Source: Hyphomonadaceae bacterium (GTDB taxonomy: Bacteria; Pseudomonadota; Alphaproteobacteria; Caulobacterales; Hyphomonadaceae). From it: 64,000 nucleotides of DNA. Location of the stretch: the NCBI GenBank assembly GCA_024742355.1, contig JANSYM010000009.1:124001-188000 (forward strand), given 5' to 3'. The notes under the pieces are model-generated. The model saw nothing but the letters and a program-made list of their open reading frames with translations. It had not been told where the DNA came from and searched no databases. Position 1 is the stretch's first letter, and the number at the start of each line of letters is the position of its first letter. Shown piece after piece: positions 40,555 to 49,178 of the stretch. The translations under genes were made by a program, and so were the position numbers.

Positions 40555-41589
40555 CTAGACCTGCCAGAAGCCCACAACGCGCCGCACCTCTTCAATGATC
40601 GGTTCGGCCACCGCATTGGCTTTCTCGGCGCCCTTGCGGAGGGCGGAATCAATCTCGGCTGGATCGTCGAGCAGGGCGCGCATTTTCTGCGTGATCGGCG
40701 ACAAGTGATCGACGGCGAGGTCGGCCAGAGCCGGCTTGAACGTGCCAAAGCCCTTGCCGCCATATTCGGCCAGCACCTGCTCATCGCTCAGGCCTGCGAG
40801 GGCCGCATAGATGCCCACGAGATTGGCAACTTCCGGCCGTCCGTCGAGGCCTTCCACCGTTTCCGGCATATCGCCAAGCGTGTCGGTCTTGGACTTCTTG
40901 ATCTTGCGCGCAATCGTGTCGGCATCGTCGATCAGGTTGATCCGCGAATTCTCCGCCGGATCAGACTTGGACATTTTCTTGGTGCCATCCTTGAGGCTCA
41001 TGATGCGCGCGCCCGGACCTTCGATCAGGCCTTCAGGCAGCGGGAAAAAGCCCGGCGCATCATACTGCTGATTGAACCGCGCCGCGATGTTGCGGCTGAG
41101 CTCAAGGTGCTGTTTCTGATCTTCGCCGACCGGCACGTGGGTCGCTTTATAAGCCAGGATGTCCGCCGCCTGCAGCACCGGATAGTCGAACAGACCGACG
41201 CTGGCGCGCTCGGAATCCTTGCCCGACTTGTCCTTGAACTGGGTCATTTTTTCGAGCCAGCCCATGCGGGCGACGCAATTGAAAATCCAGGTGAGCTCTG
41301 TATGCGCGCGCACCGAGGACTGGACAAAAATGGTCGATGTGTCCGGGTCGAGGCCTGCGGCCATCATCGCCGCTGCAATCTGCCGGGTCTGATCTTGCAG
41401 GGCCGCCGGTTCCACAGGCATGGTGATGGCGTGCAGATCGACGACGCAGTAAATGCCTTCCCAACCCTGGTTCTGAAGGTCAGTAAATTTCTTCAGGGCG
41501 CCGAGATAATTTCCGAGATGGAGATTGCCCGTCGGTTGGATGCCCGAAAAGATTCGATCCGGGCCGGAATAGGTCGCTTGCTCAGTCAT
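40555..41589 (-). CDS. trpS: Tryptophanyl-tRNA synthetase
   Basis: TrpRS charges tRNA-Trp. The 344-residue class I synthetase has the HIGH-equivalent in [15 protein letters not shown] (about 18-32) and the KMSKS loop in KKMSKSDP (about 204-211). [17 protein letters not shown] is the usual substrate-binding segment. The gene follows murJ by 44 bases on the same strand, an order seen in other alphaproteobacteria. Confidence 0.97.
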   Translation of the reverse strand: MTEQATYSGPDRIFSGIQPTGNLHLGNYLGALKKFTDLQNQGWEGIYCVVDLHAITMPVEPAALQDQTRQIAAAMMAAGLDPDTSTIFVQSSVRAHTELTWIFNCVARMGWLEKMTQFKDKSGKDSERASVGLFDYPVLQAADILAYKATHVPVGEDQKQHLELSRNIAARFNQQYDAPGFFPLPEGLIEGPGARIMSLKDGTKKMSKSDPAENSRINLIDDADTIARKIKKSKTDTLGDMPETVEGLDGRPEVANLVGIYAALAGLSDEQVLAEYGGKGFGTFKPALADLAVDHLSPITQKMRALLDDPAEIDSALRKGAEKANAVAEPIIEEVRRVVGFWQV

Positions 41590-41633
41590 GGCAGCGGGGT
41601 TTAGCGGATTTTGCCGACCTGGCTAGAGGAAAA

Positions 41634-43196
41634 TCACGTCGCGCCGCCGCGGCGCATGCCTTTGAGATCGCTGAGGCGCACCGCGCCAAACAGGATCGCT
41701 GCGATGCCGTAGACCGCCGCGCCGACCGCGATGAAGACGAGCACCTCAACGAATTTGCCGTAAGGAACCTGACCCTGCACCAGCTCCGGGTGTGCGAGCA
41801 GGTAGATGAGCGCACCGCCCATGGCGAGACTGGCAAGGGTGACCGAGACGATGCGCATCAGCAATCTGCGGCCTGGCCGGTACCAGCCGCGCGCCTGCAG
41901 GCCAATGAACAGCATGGCGGCATTCAGCCAGGCGGCGACGCTGGTGGCGATGGCGAGGCCCGGGAACCCATCCCAGCCTTGCGACTTGAACCAGAAGAAC
42001 AAGCCAGCGCCGAGGGCGGTATTGATGGCGACCGCGAACAAGGCAAACCGCATCGGCGTTTTGGTGTCTTCGCGGGCGAAGAAGCCGGGCGCCAGCACCT
42101 TGATCAGAACGAAAGCGGGCACGCCCCAGCCATAATGAATGAGCGCCAGGCCAGACTGGCTGGCATCGTTCAGCGTGAACGCGCCGCGCGCATAGAGGCC
42201 TTCGATCAGGTAAGCAGGGGCAACCATCAGTGCGATAGCGGCCGGCACAGTGAGCGCCATGGCGAGGCCAATGCCATCATCCATCAGGCCATGGGCGCCT
42301 TTTGTGTCATCGGCGCGTGCGGCACGGGCGAGGCGCGGCAGGATGGCAACCCCAACCGCAACGCCGACAATGCCAAGCGGCAGCTGGTAAAGCCGATCTG
42401 CGTAGAACAGCCACGACTTGGCGCCGTGCTCGAAACTCGCCAGGGCCTGGCTGACCAGGATGTTGATCTGCACCCCGCTCGCGGCAATCGTGCCGGGCAC
42501 GGCGAGCGCGATGACTTTCTTTACGGCCGGTGTCAGCTTCGGCCAGCCGAGCGATAGCGAGACCTTCTGGCGGCTGACGCCCCACCAGAGCAGAGCGGCT
42601 TGCGCCACGCCTGCCAGGGAGACCGCAATGGCGGCGAGAAAGGCTGTGTTGCGATTGTCGTCACCCAGGAGAGCGGCTGTGATCAGGAAGATGTTGAGCA
42701 GGGTCGGCGCGCCCGCCGACAGAATGAACCGGCCGGATGAGTTGAGTACGCCTGACAGCAGGGCCGCGAGCGCCATACAGGCGAGGTAGGGCATGGTGAT
42801 CTGCGTCAGCAGGATGGCGAGCTGGAAACTCTCGCTGGTCTCTTCATAACCGCCATGAATGACTTTCATGATCCATGGCATGGCGAGCTGAGCGACGATC
42901 ACCAGGGCGGCGGTGGCGGCGAACAGACCGCGCATGGTCTGGCGCGCGACATCGGCGGCGGCTTCCGGGCCTTCGGCTTCCAGGGTTCGGGCATAAGCCG
43001 GAACAAAGGCCTGGGCGAAGGCGCCCTCGGCAAAGATGCGTCGGAACAGGTTCGGAAACATCAGCGCCGTCACAAAGGCATCGCCGATCGGGCCGGCGCC
43101 GACTTTGGCGGCGATGAGAATATCCCTGACGAAGCCCAGAATCCGGCTGCTCATGGTCAGCGATGATTGGGTCAGGGTGTTACGCAGCAGGCTCAT
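41634..43196 (-). CDS. murJ: Lipid II flippase MurJ
   Basis: MurJ (MviN) flips lipid II across the inner membrane for peptidoglycan synthesis. The 520-residue polytopic protein opens with SLTMSSRILGFVRDILIAAKVGAG and contains FPNLFRRIFAEGAFAQAFVP (about 49-68), both family signatures, followed by about 14 hydrophobic helices. It lies 15 bases downstream of glnD and upstream of trpS, so glnD-murJ-trpS is likely an operon. Confidence 0.97.
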   Translation of the reverse strand: MSLLRNTLTQSSLTMSSRILGFVRDILIAAKVGAGPIGDAFVTALMFPNLFRRIFAEGAFAQAFVPAYARTLEAEGPEAAADVARQTMRGLFAATAALVIVAQLAMPWIMKVIHGGYEETSESFQLAILLTQITMPYLACMALAALLSGVLNSSGRFILSAGAPTLLNIFLITAALLGDDNRNTAFLAAIAVSLAGVAQAALLWWGVSRQKVSLSLGWPKLTPAVKKVIALAVPGTIAASGVQINILVSQALASFEHGAKSWLFYADRLYQLPLGIVGVAVGVAILPRLARAARADDTKGAHGLMDDGIGLAMALTVPAAIALMVAPAYLIEGLYARGAFTLNDASQSGLALIHYGWGVPAFVLIKVLAPGFFAREDTKTPMRFALFAVAINTALGAGLFFWFKSQGWDGFPGLAIATSVAAWLNAAMLFIGLQARGWYRPGRRLLMRIVSVTLASLAMGGALIYLLAHPELVQGQVPYGKFVEVLVFIAVGAAVYGIAAILFGAVRLSDLKGMRRGGAT

Positions 43197-43211
43197 TCAG
43201 GACTTTCGGGG

Positions 43212-46037
43212 CTAGAAACTGTCAGCGGCGCTGGCGCGTTTCAGCTTGCGCGCCGGCGTGCTTGGACCGTCTGGTTCTTCGCGTCCGAGCGCGGCGAGGA
43301 GTTGGTCACGCAATGACGATTTCATGGCCTCATCGAACCCGTCCGGCAGTTTGACATAGAAGGCATCGAACACCCGTTCGCCATAAGAGCCAACATGTGC
43401 GGACACGATGGATATGCCGGCGCCGGCCAGGACCTTGCTGACATCGCTGAGCAGGCCCGGCCGGTCACGCCCCGAGACGTCGATGACGGTGTGGGCCTGC
43501 GAGGCGTCTTCGGAGATGGTGACGCGCGGCTGCACGATGAAGGCAGCTTTGCGCGGGTTCTGCTGCAGGCGAACCTCGGGCAAATCCTGGTCCGGATCGA
43601 TCGCCGACAGGACCATTTTCTGCAAACGGTCGAGGCGCCCGCGATCGCCCTTGGCGAAGGGCTCGCCGTCACCATCCTCGAGAATGAACACGTCGATGAT
43701 GCGGCCGGACGGACCGGTATAGACCTGCGCCGAGACCGTCTGGGCGCCGAGCGCGCCGATGGCCTGGGTCAGGCGTGCGAACAGGCCGACACGGTCGGGC
43801 GCCGAGACGAACAGGATGGTGCGCTCCTCACCGCGCGCGTTTGCGGTGACGATAATATCCTCATCGCCGCTCAGCCGCTCGGCGTGCAGCATCAGGATTT
43901 CAGGCTCGAACCCGGTCCAATAGGCCTCGTCCATTTCCAGCATGACTTGCGGGATTTTGCCGACACGCTCCTGAACAATCTCCTGATTGGCCTCAGCGCG
44001 GGCTTTGAGCTCAGCTGTGACGCTGGTTTCATCCGTCCGGCCGCCGCGCAGGGCAGCTTCGGTATTGTGGTAGAGATCGCCGAGCAGCTGGCCTTTCCAG
44101 GCATTCCAGACATTCGGGCCGACGGCGCGGATATCTGCCACGGTGAGGATGTAGAGCAGGCGAAGATGTTCCAGATCCATCACTTTCTCTGCGAAGGTGA
44201 CAATGGTTCGGGGATCGGAAATGTCGCGCTTCTGGGCGGTCTCGCTCATTTCCAGGTGATTGCCGACGAGCCAGGCCACCAGTTCGGTCTCGGCCGTGTC
44301 CAGGCCAAGGCGCTTGCAAGCCGCCCTTGCCGTCTTCATGCCTTCAATCTGCTGGTCGCCCAGACCCTTGCCTGTGTCGTGCAGCAGCATGGCGAGATAG
44401 AGGGCACGCCGGTTCTCGATCTTCTCGTAAAGCTGCTTGGCGAGGCCAAACCCGTCCTCTCCAGCATCCATCTGCGCGATGTGATCGAGCGCGCGTATCG
44501 TGTGCTCGTCCACCGTATAGTGGTGGTACATGTTGAACTGGGTCTGCGCGACAATGCCGCCAAACTCAGGGAGGAAGCGGCCGAGTACGCCGGCCTCGTT
44601 CAGGCGATTGAGCGTCAAGCCGAGATTCTGGCTGTCGAGCAGGATGTCCAGGAAGGTCTCGATCATCTCTGGATCGACCCGGTTGCGGGCATGGATGAGC
44701 TTATTGTTGCGGGTCGCCACGGTCAGCGCATCCGGATGCACATCGACGCCCATCTGGTCGGCAATCTGAAACAGTTTCAGGAAGGATTTCGGGTCCTGCA
44801 GGGCGACGTCCCTGTCGCTGAAATCGACGCGGTTGCCGGAGAGTTTGAAGTTCGGCTCGTCGAGATTCTTCGATTGCCCACCGCCCGGCAGGAAGCGGCG
44901 CCAGCCTTCCGGCTTGGCTTTTTGCTGGGCTTCCAGTTTCGCCGCCAGGATGCGCGTCAGCCCGCCAACATCCTTGGCGGCCAGGAAATAGCGTTTCATG
45001 AAGCGCTCGACGCCGAGCTGTTCGCCGCGATCCTGATAGCCCATGCGCGCGGCAATCTCTGGCTGCAGGTCAAAGCTCAGCCGCTCTTCCGGGCGCCCGG
45101 TAATGTAATGCAGGTGGCAGCGTACCGTCCAAAGAAACCGGGCCGCGCGCAGGAAGACGTGGTATTCGTGCTCGGTGAACACGTTCGACTTCATCACATC
45201 TTCGAGCGTTTCGGTGCTCTCCGGGTGCATATGCTTGACGATCCAGTACAGGGTCTGGAGGTCGCGCAGGCCGCCTTTGCTCTCTTTCACATTCGGCTCG
45301 ACCAGATAGCGGGCATTGCCCTGGCGCGCGTGGCGATTGTCGCGTTCCTCAAGCTTGTCAGCGATGAATTGCGCATCCTCGCCTTCAACCACCTGCTTGT
45401 TGAACAAGTCGGCCGTCTCGTCGGCGAGCGCCCGGTCGCCAAACAGGAAGCGCGCATCGAGCAGGCTGGTCTTGATGGTGACGTCTTCCCTGGACAGGCG
45501 CACACATTCCTGCGGCATCCGGAAAGCGTGCCCGACCTTCAGGCCCATGTCCCAAAGCGCGTAAAGCATATACTCGATGACGCTCTCGGCATGCGCGCTG
45601 GCCTTGTAGGAGCGAATGAAGAGCAGGTCGATGTCCGAGGACGGCGCCAGCACGGAGCGGCCATAACCGCCGGTGGCAAACACGGCCAGGCGCTCGCCTT
45701 CCGTGGGGTTTCGGGCCCGGAATACGTGTGTGGTGGTAAAATCATAAAGCGCGTGCAGCACTTCGTCCTGAACCGCTGCCAGCAAACGTGCGGTGTCCAG
45801 TCCGTCGGCACCTTGCTGCAGTCTTTCCTGCGCAATCAGGCGCCCGCGAAACAGAGCGCCATGCAGGATGTCGAGGGCTTCCTTGCGTGCGGCTCTGTCA
45901 TCGCCCGCATGGCTGAGCGCAGCTGCACTCAGTTTGACCCGTAGCGCAACGCCATCAATGATCGAACTCAGCCGCCATTTGCCGGGCGCACGTCGCACCG
46001 GCATTCTTTTTTCAACGAGTTCGATGTCCTTCGCCAT
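43212..46037 (-). CDS. glnD: Bifunctional PII uridylyltransferase/uridylyl-removing enzyme
   Basis: GlnD senses glutamine and uridylylates or deuridylylates PII, and so controls nitrogen metabolism. The 941 residues have the nucleotidyltransferase motif GGYGRSVLAPSSDIDLLF (about 117-134), an HD-domain motif LLHDTGKGLGDQ (about 563-574) and two C-terminal ACT domains (about 730-810 and 850-920; the second begins VIDVSGRDRPGLLSDVSKVL). All key acidic residues are present. The gene is the first of the glnD-murJ-trpS unit. The glutamate synthase operon it would regulate indirectly lies 6 kb away. Confidence 0.97.
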   Translation of the reverse strand: MAKDIELVEKRMPVRRAPGKWRLSSIIDGVALRVKLSAAALSHAGDDRAARKEALDILHGALFRGRLIAQERLQQGADGLDTARLLAAVQDEVLHALYDFTTTHVFRARNPTEGERLAVFATGGYGRSVLAPSSDIDLLFIRSYKASAHAESVIEYMLYALWDMGLKVGHAFRMPQECVRLSREDVTIKTSLLDARFLFGDRALADETADLFNKQVVEGEDAQFIADKLEERDNRHARQGNARYLVEPNVKESKGGLRDLQTLYWIVKHMHPESTETLEDVMKSNVFTEHEYHVFLRAARFLWTVRCHLHYITGRPEERLSFDLQPEIAARMGYQDRGEQLGVERFMKRYFLAAKDVGGLTRILAAKLEAQQKAKPEGWRRFLPGGGQSKNLDEPNFKLSGNRVDFSDRDVALQDPKSFLKLFQIADQMGVDVHPDALTVATRNNKLIHARNRVDPEMIETFLDILLDSQNLGLTLNRLNEAGVLGRFLPEFGGIVAQTQFNMYHHYTVDEHTIRALDHIAQMDAGEDGFGLAKQLYEKIENRRALYLAMLLHDTGKGLGDQQIEGMKTARAACKRLGLDTAETELVAWLVGNHLEMSETAQKRDISDPRTIVTFAEKVMDLEHLRLLYILTVADIRAVGPNVWNAWKGQLLGDLYHNTEAALRGGRTDETSVTAELKARAEANQEIVQERVGKIPQVMLEMDEAYWTGFEPEILMLHAERLSGDEDIIVTANARGEERTILFVSAPDRVGLFARLTQAIGALGAQTVSAQVYTGPSGRIIDVFILEDGDGEPFAKGDRGRLDRLQKMVLSAIDPDQDLPEVRLQQNPRKAAFIVQPRVTISEDASQAHTVIDVSGRDRPGLLSDVSKVLAGAGISIVSAHVGSYGERVFDAFYVKLPDGFDEAMKSSLRDQLLAALGREEPDGPSTPARKLKRASAADSF

Positions 46038-46086
46038 GCCAGCCCGTGTAGCGCAGTTTTCTCGGGTCTGGCTAGCGCGCGCTGCG

Positions 46087-46890
46087 CTATTCTGCCGACC
46101 GGCGCAAGGAGATCAAAGCCTGGTCAAGAATGCCCTGACTTGCGGCACATACGAGCTGGCCGCCGGGTTTCGCCGGATTGCCGCGCCAGTCGCAGGCGAG
46201 ACCGCCGGCGCCGCGGACAACTGGAATGAGCGCTGCCGCATCATATGGCGCGAGACCAGACTCGGCCACGAGATCGATCGTGCCCGCCGCCACTCGGGCA
46301 TAGGCATAGGCATCGAGGCCGTAGCGGATGATCTTCGCGGTGTGCCGCAAATGCGTCCACGCGCCTTGCTCTGGCGGGGTCAGGATGAAGGGATCGGTGG
46401 TCGAGATGACGGCATCGCGCAAATCATCGCAGGTCGAGATGGAAAGTTGAGTCTCGCCCTCCGATGAAATCAACCGGCTGCCGTCTGGCGTACCGACATA
46501 GCGTTCATCCAGATTGGGCTGGTCGATCACGCCGACCACGGCGTCGCCGTCTTCATTGGTGAGGCCGATCAGCGAGGTCCAGGTCGGCAGGCCGGCGACA
46601 AAGGCGCGCGTGCCATCAATCGGATCGAGGACCCAGGTCCAACCGGACGTGCCCGCCTTGCGGCCATATTCCTCACCGAAAATCGCATCCTCCGGGCGCA
46701 GGTCCTCCAGGACCGCCCGCATCGCGCGTTCGCCCGCCTGATCGGCTTCGGTCACCGGGTCGAATGCGGCGCCGTTTTCCTTATTGTCGATATGGGTCAG
46801 CGCGCGGTAATGCGGCAGGATTGCAGAACGCGCCGCATCGGCCATCGCCTGAGCGATGCCGACAGCATCAAATGGAGGTGATTTGGTCAT
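46087..46890 (-). CDS. Inositol monophosphatase family protein, HisN-like histidinol-phosphatase
   Basis: The 267-residue enzyme has the metal-binding motifs of the FIG superfamily: DPVTEADQAGERAM (about 40-53), IFGEEYG, WVLDPIDGTRAFVAGLPTW (about 90-108) and the C-terminal APYDAAALIPVV. The APYD form in place of WDxAA is common in the histidinol-phosphatase (HisN) subgroup, so a role in histidine synthesis is likely, although other phosphomonoesterase activities are possible. It lies 50 bases upstream of glnD on the same strand. Confidence 0.88.
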   Translation of the reverse strand: MTKSPPFDAVGIAQAMADAARSAILPHYRALTHIDNKENGAAFDPVTEADQAGERAMRAVLEDLRPEDAIFGEEYGRKAGTSGWTWVLDPIDGTRAFVAGLPTWTSLIGLTNEDGDAVVGVIDQPNLDERYVGTPDGSRLISSEGETQLSISTCDDLRDAVISTTDPFILTPPEQGAWTHLRHTAKIIRYGLDAYAYARVAAGTIDLVAESGLAPYDAAALIPVVRGAGGLACDWRGNPAKPGGQLVCAASQGILDQALISLRRSAE

Positions 46891-46922
46891 CTGCCGCGCT
46901 TAGCGGCTGAAGCGCTTTGTGG

Positions 46923-47321
46923 TCAAGCAGCGCCGGACTCGGAGGCTTCTGTTTCCAGGGCCTTGGCCAGTTCGAGCAGGCGTTTGCGCGGACGTTCGCC
47001 GAGGCGATAATAGGCGCGTACCAGTTCCAGCGTTTCTTTCTGGCTGAGAATGTCAGCGTCCATGCGCTCGGCATCATTGGCCGCCATGCCCTGCATATCC
47101 TCGGTCTCGAGACCGTCGAAGAAATACTGAACAGAGACGTTCAATGCGCGGGAAAGATCATAAAGCCGGGAAGAGGTGACGCGATTGGCGCCGCATTCAT
47201 ATTTCTGAATTTGCTGGAAGCGGACTCCAACCATGCCGGCGAGATCTTGCTGTGTCATGCCAAGCAGTCGTCTGCGTCGCCGCAGGCGCTTGCCAACATG
47301 CAGATCCGTTTTATCCGTCAT
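46923..47321 (-). CDS. XRE family transcriptional regulator
   Basis: From the ATG at 47321 the protein has 132 residues (a frame from 47393 adds 24 unlikely residues). The Cro/CI-type HTH is VGKRLRRRRRLLGMTQQDLA followed by MVGVRFQQIQKYECGANRV (about 10-48), followed by a C-terminal part that ends in acidic and helical segments. This form is common and conserved in alphaproteobacteria, often as a small global or cell-cycle associated regulator. Targets cannot be told. The upstream 226-bp region also carries the promoter of the putative small RNA on the opposite strand. Confidence 0.85.
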   Translation of the reverse strand: MTDKTDLHVGKRLRRRRRLLGMTQQDLAGMVGVRFQQIQKYECGANRVTSSRLYDLSRALNVSVQYFFDGLETEDMQGMAANDAERMDADILSQKETLELVRAYYRLGERPRKRLLELAKALETEASESGAA

Positions 47322-47513
47322 TCCATCCCTCCGGACATGCTCGAAAACTCTCCAGAGAGTCCCGATTTTGAATACTGACCCGGACATCAGCAATTCGCAT
47401 GCCGAAACGGAACATTGTCACCAGTGGCGGGGCAAATCACCTGTAATTTTACGTAATCTGGCGCCAATCCCGTTGTTGCAGAGGAGTTATGCGACGATGC
47501 GACAATGTTTCTA

Positions 47514-47541
47514 TTGTATTTTGTGCGCTGCACAATATTTT
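47514..47541 (+). promoter_or_regulatory. Candidate promoter and operator of the small RNA
   Basis: TTGTAT (47514-47519) and TATTTT (47536-47541) are spaced by 16 bases. The spacer is filled by an inverted repeat TTGTGC-GCT-GCACAA (47521-47535), which would place a dimeric regulator directly on the promoter. The rest of 47322-47513 shows only short palindromes such as TTACGTAA. Confidence 0.4.
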
Positions 47542-47547
47542 AGGTAT

Positions 47548-47626
47548 CAGCACTGTGGTGCTAGCGCCTACGGGCGTTTCCTCCCTTACCTGATATAGCC
47601 GCGCACATTCTGCGCGGCTTTTTTTT
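47548..47626 (+). ncRNA. Putative small RNA with anti-Shine-Dalgarno loop
   Basis: A compact 79-base unit in an otherwise empty gap. It has a first hairpin AGCAC-TGTG-GTGCT (47549-47562) and a second, AGCGCC-TACG-GGCGTT (47563-47578), closed by a C(UACG)G loop of the extra-stable UNCG class. An unpaired pyrimidine tract TTTCCTCCC follows, able to pair with Shine-Dalgarno sequences, and then a perfect terminator GCCGCGC/GCGCGGC with eight T residues. Exposed CCUCC motifs are typical of several alphaproteobacterial trans-acting sRNAs. There is no plausible protein frame. The family is not identified. Confidence 0.6.
47598..47626 (+). terminator. Terminator of the putative small RNA
   Basis: Stem GCCGCGC/GCGCGGC, 7-base loop, eight T residues. 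It points to the + strand although both flanking protein genes are on the - strand, so it must serve a + strand transcript starting in the gap. Confidence 0.88.
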
Positions 47627-48506
47627 AGCCATTCTCCAGACGGGCCATGGTCAGGATTTCCGCACTCAGGTCGGACAGCTGCGCTTGCAGGGTGTCGAAG
47701 CCGCGCGTGGTCTCGATGGTCAGCTCATTCATGTAGAGGGACCGATTGATCTCAATCTGAAGCACATGCACGCCGCGGCGCGGGCGACCATATTTGCGGG
47801 TCGTATAGCCGCCGGCATATGGCGCATTTCGCGCCACAGTGAAGCCTCCGCGGCGCAGCTGCTTTTCAACCAGCGAGGTCAGCTTCGGCGTACAGCTCGA
47901 CCCGAACCGGTCGCCGAGAACAATATCCGGCATGCTGGCGCGGCCGGGCTGGCGGGACGGCATGGAATGGCAATCAATGACGAAAATGTCGGACCAGTTC
48001 GGTTTCAACGCTTCAATCTCTGCCTGCAGGGCCTGATGATAGGCATCATGGACCTGTTCCAGGCGCTGGGCCCCTTCGAGGCGGGTGAGGGGATTGAGAT
48101 AGATGTCGCGGCCGCTGGCGCCGACGCGCGGCAAACAGCCGAGCCCGGCCTTGACTCGCGCCGACGGCATCCCGGCCGTGCGCGGCGGGCCATCGATGAA
48201 CATTTCGGCATCGAGTTCGCGGGCATCCCGGTTCAGATCGACATAGGTGCGCGCATGCGTGGCCCGGATCAGGATCGCGCCTTGGGCAATCGCAGGCTCA
48301 TACAGGCCGTCCACGAACGCATCTTCGGTGCGGCGCAGGTCGGAGAGCGGGACGCTCAGATTGGCCTGCATGGCGGCGGGATAGTGGCTGCCACTATGCG
48401 GAGAAGCGAAAATTACCGGCGCCGCGAGCGGCCGTCCGCGCGATATTTCATACGCTGGAAGCGTGGTTTCGCCTGAGCCGGCCGGAAGGTCTAGGGTCGC
48501 GCGCAT
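47625..48506 (-). CDS. N-formylglutamate amidohydrolase family protein
   Basis: The 293-residue protein shows the N-formylglutamate amidohydrolase (HutG-like) features: FASPHSGSHYPAAM (about 33-46), LIRATHARTYVDLNRDARELD (about 79-99, with zinc and catalytic residues) and FVIDCHSMPS (about 171-180). It could hydrolyse N-formyl-glutamate or a similar amide. No hut genes are nearby; the conserved neighbour is cpdR, divergently transcribed, an arrangement seen in other alphaproteobacteria. Its last codons overlap the small RNA terminator on the other strand. Confidence 0.85.
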   Translation of the reverse strand: MRATLDLPAGSGETTLPAYEISRGRPLAAPVIFASPHSGSHYPAAMQANLSVPLSDLRRTEDAFVDGLYEPAIAQGAILIRATHARTYVDLNRDARELDAEMFIDGPPRTAGMPSARVKAGLGCLPRVGASGRDIYLNPLTRLEGAQRLEQVHDAYHQALQAEIEALKPNWSDIFVIDCHSMPSRQPGRASMPDIVLGDRFGSSCTPKLTSLVEKQLRRGGFTVARNAPYAGGYTTRKYGRPRRGVHVLQIEINRSLYMNELTIETTRGFDTLQAQLSDLSAEILTMARLENG

Positions 48507-48635
48507 AGGGGTAAGGTCTGTGTTCTGGGGCTCAGGTCAAGGGTAAATTCAGCACTGCAAATATCTGACTTGTTCACTGAGGGTTTACGGATTTCAGGCC
48601 TATATGGCATCAATATCCATCAGGGACAGGATTTC

Positions 48636-48995
48636 ATGAGCAAAATATTGCTGGCTGAAGATGATGATGCGATGCGCACGTTTCTGAGTGCGTCGCTGCG
48701 CCGTGCCGGACATGATGTCCAGGACTATGAAGACGGCGAAGGCGCGCTTGAAGCGCTCGAGCGCGAAGTCTTTGACCTTCTCCTCACCGATATTGTCATG
48801 CCGGGCATTGACGGCATCGAACTTGCGCGCCGCGGCGCCGAACTCGATCCGGCGATGAAAATCGTCTTCATTACCGGTTTTGCCGCTGTCGCCCTGTCCG
48901 GCGGCGCCCCAACCCCGGCTGGCGCAAAAGTGCTGTCCAAGCCCTTCCACCTGCGCGAACTGGTGGATGAGGTCGAGCGGGTCATGGCGGCTTGA
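48636..48995 (+). CDS. cpdR: Single-domain response regulator CpdR
   Basis: CpdR is a ClpXP adaptor that controls degradation of cell-cycle proteins; it is inactivated by CckA/ChpT phosphorylation. From the ATG at 48636 it has 119 residues, a lone receiver domain: acidic pocket LLAEDDDAMRTFL (about 5-17), phospho-acceptor Asp in LLLTDIVMPGIDGIELARR (about 49-67), then FITGFAAVAL and KVLSKPFHLRELVDEVE, which are characteristic of CpdR. The C-terminus ends in AA, as in Caulobacter, where the two alanines matter for its localisation. An ORF start at 48570 is less likely. Confidence 0.92.
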   Translation: MSKILLAEDDDAMRTFLSASLRRAGHDVQDYEDGEGALEALEREVFDLLLTDIVMPGIDGIELARRGAELDPAMKIVFITGFAAVALSGGAPTPAGAKVLSKPFHLRELVDEVERVMAA

Positions 48996-49076
48996 TGCAT
49001 CTCGCCTGCTAAGGGTTGCAGTTCAGGCTTGACTTGAAGCCGCCAAAAGTGGATGACCCGTCTCTCGAAAACGGAT

Positions 49077-49151
49077 GGTCGATTAGCTCAGTGGTAGAGC
49101 ACTGCATTGACATTGCAGGGGTCACTAGTTCGAACCTAGTATCGACCACCA
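49077..49151 (+). tRNA. tRNA-Val (anticodon GAC), CCA encoded
   Basis: All arms fold: acceptor GGTCGAT/ATCGACC, D arm GCTC/GAGC, anticodon stem CTGCA/TGCAG with loop TTGACAT giving anticodon GAC, and T arm ACTAG/CTAGT with loop TTCGAAC. Discriminator A and CCA follow. It lies between conserved chromosomal genes on the left and mobilization genes on the right, and is probably the attachment site of the integrated element. Confidence 0.97.
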
Positions 49152-49178
49152 TTTTTCTCAATTAAATCAGTAATTTAT

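Noticed and set aside
43395-45944. 849-codon + strand open frame opposite glnD
   Set aside because: A typical high-GC antisense shadow; glnD on the other strand has all its catalytic motifs and a normal length.
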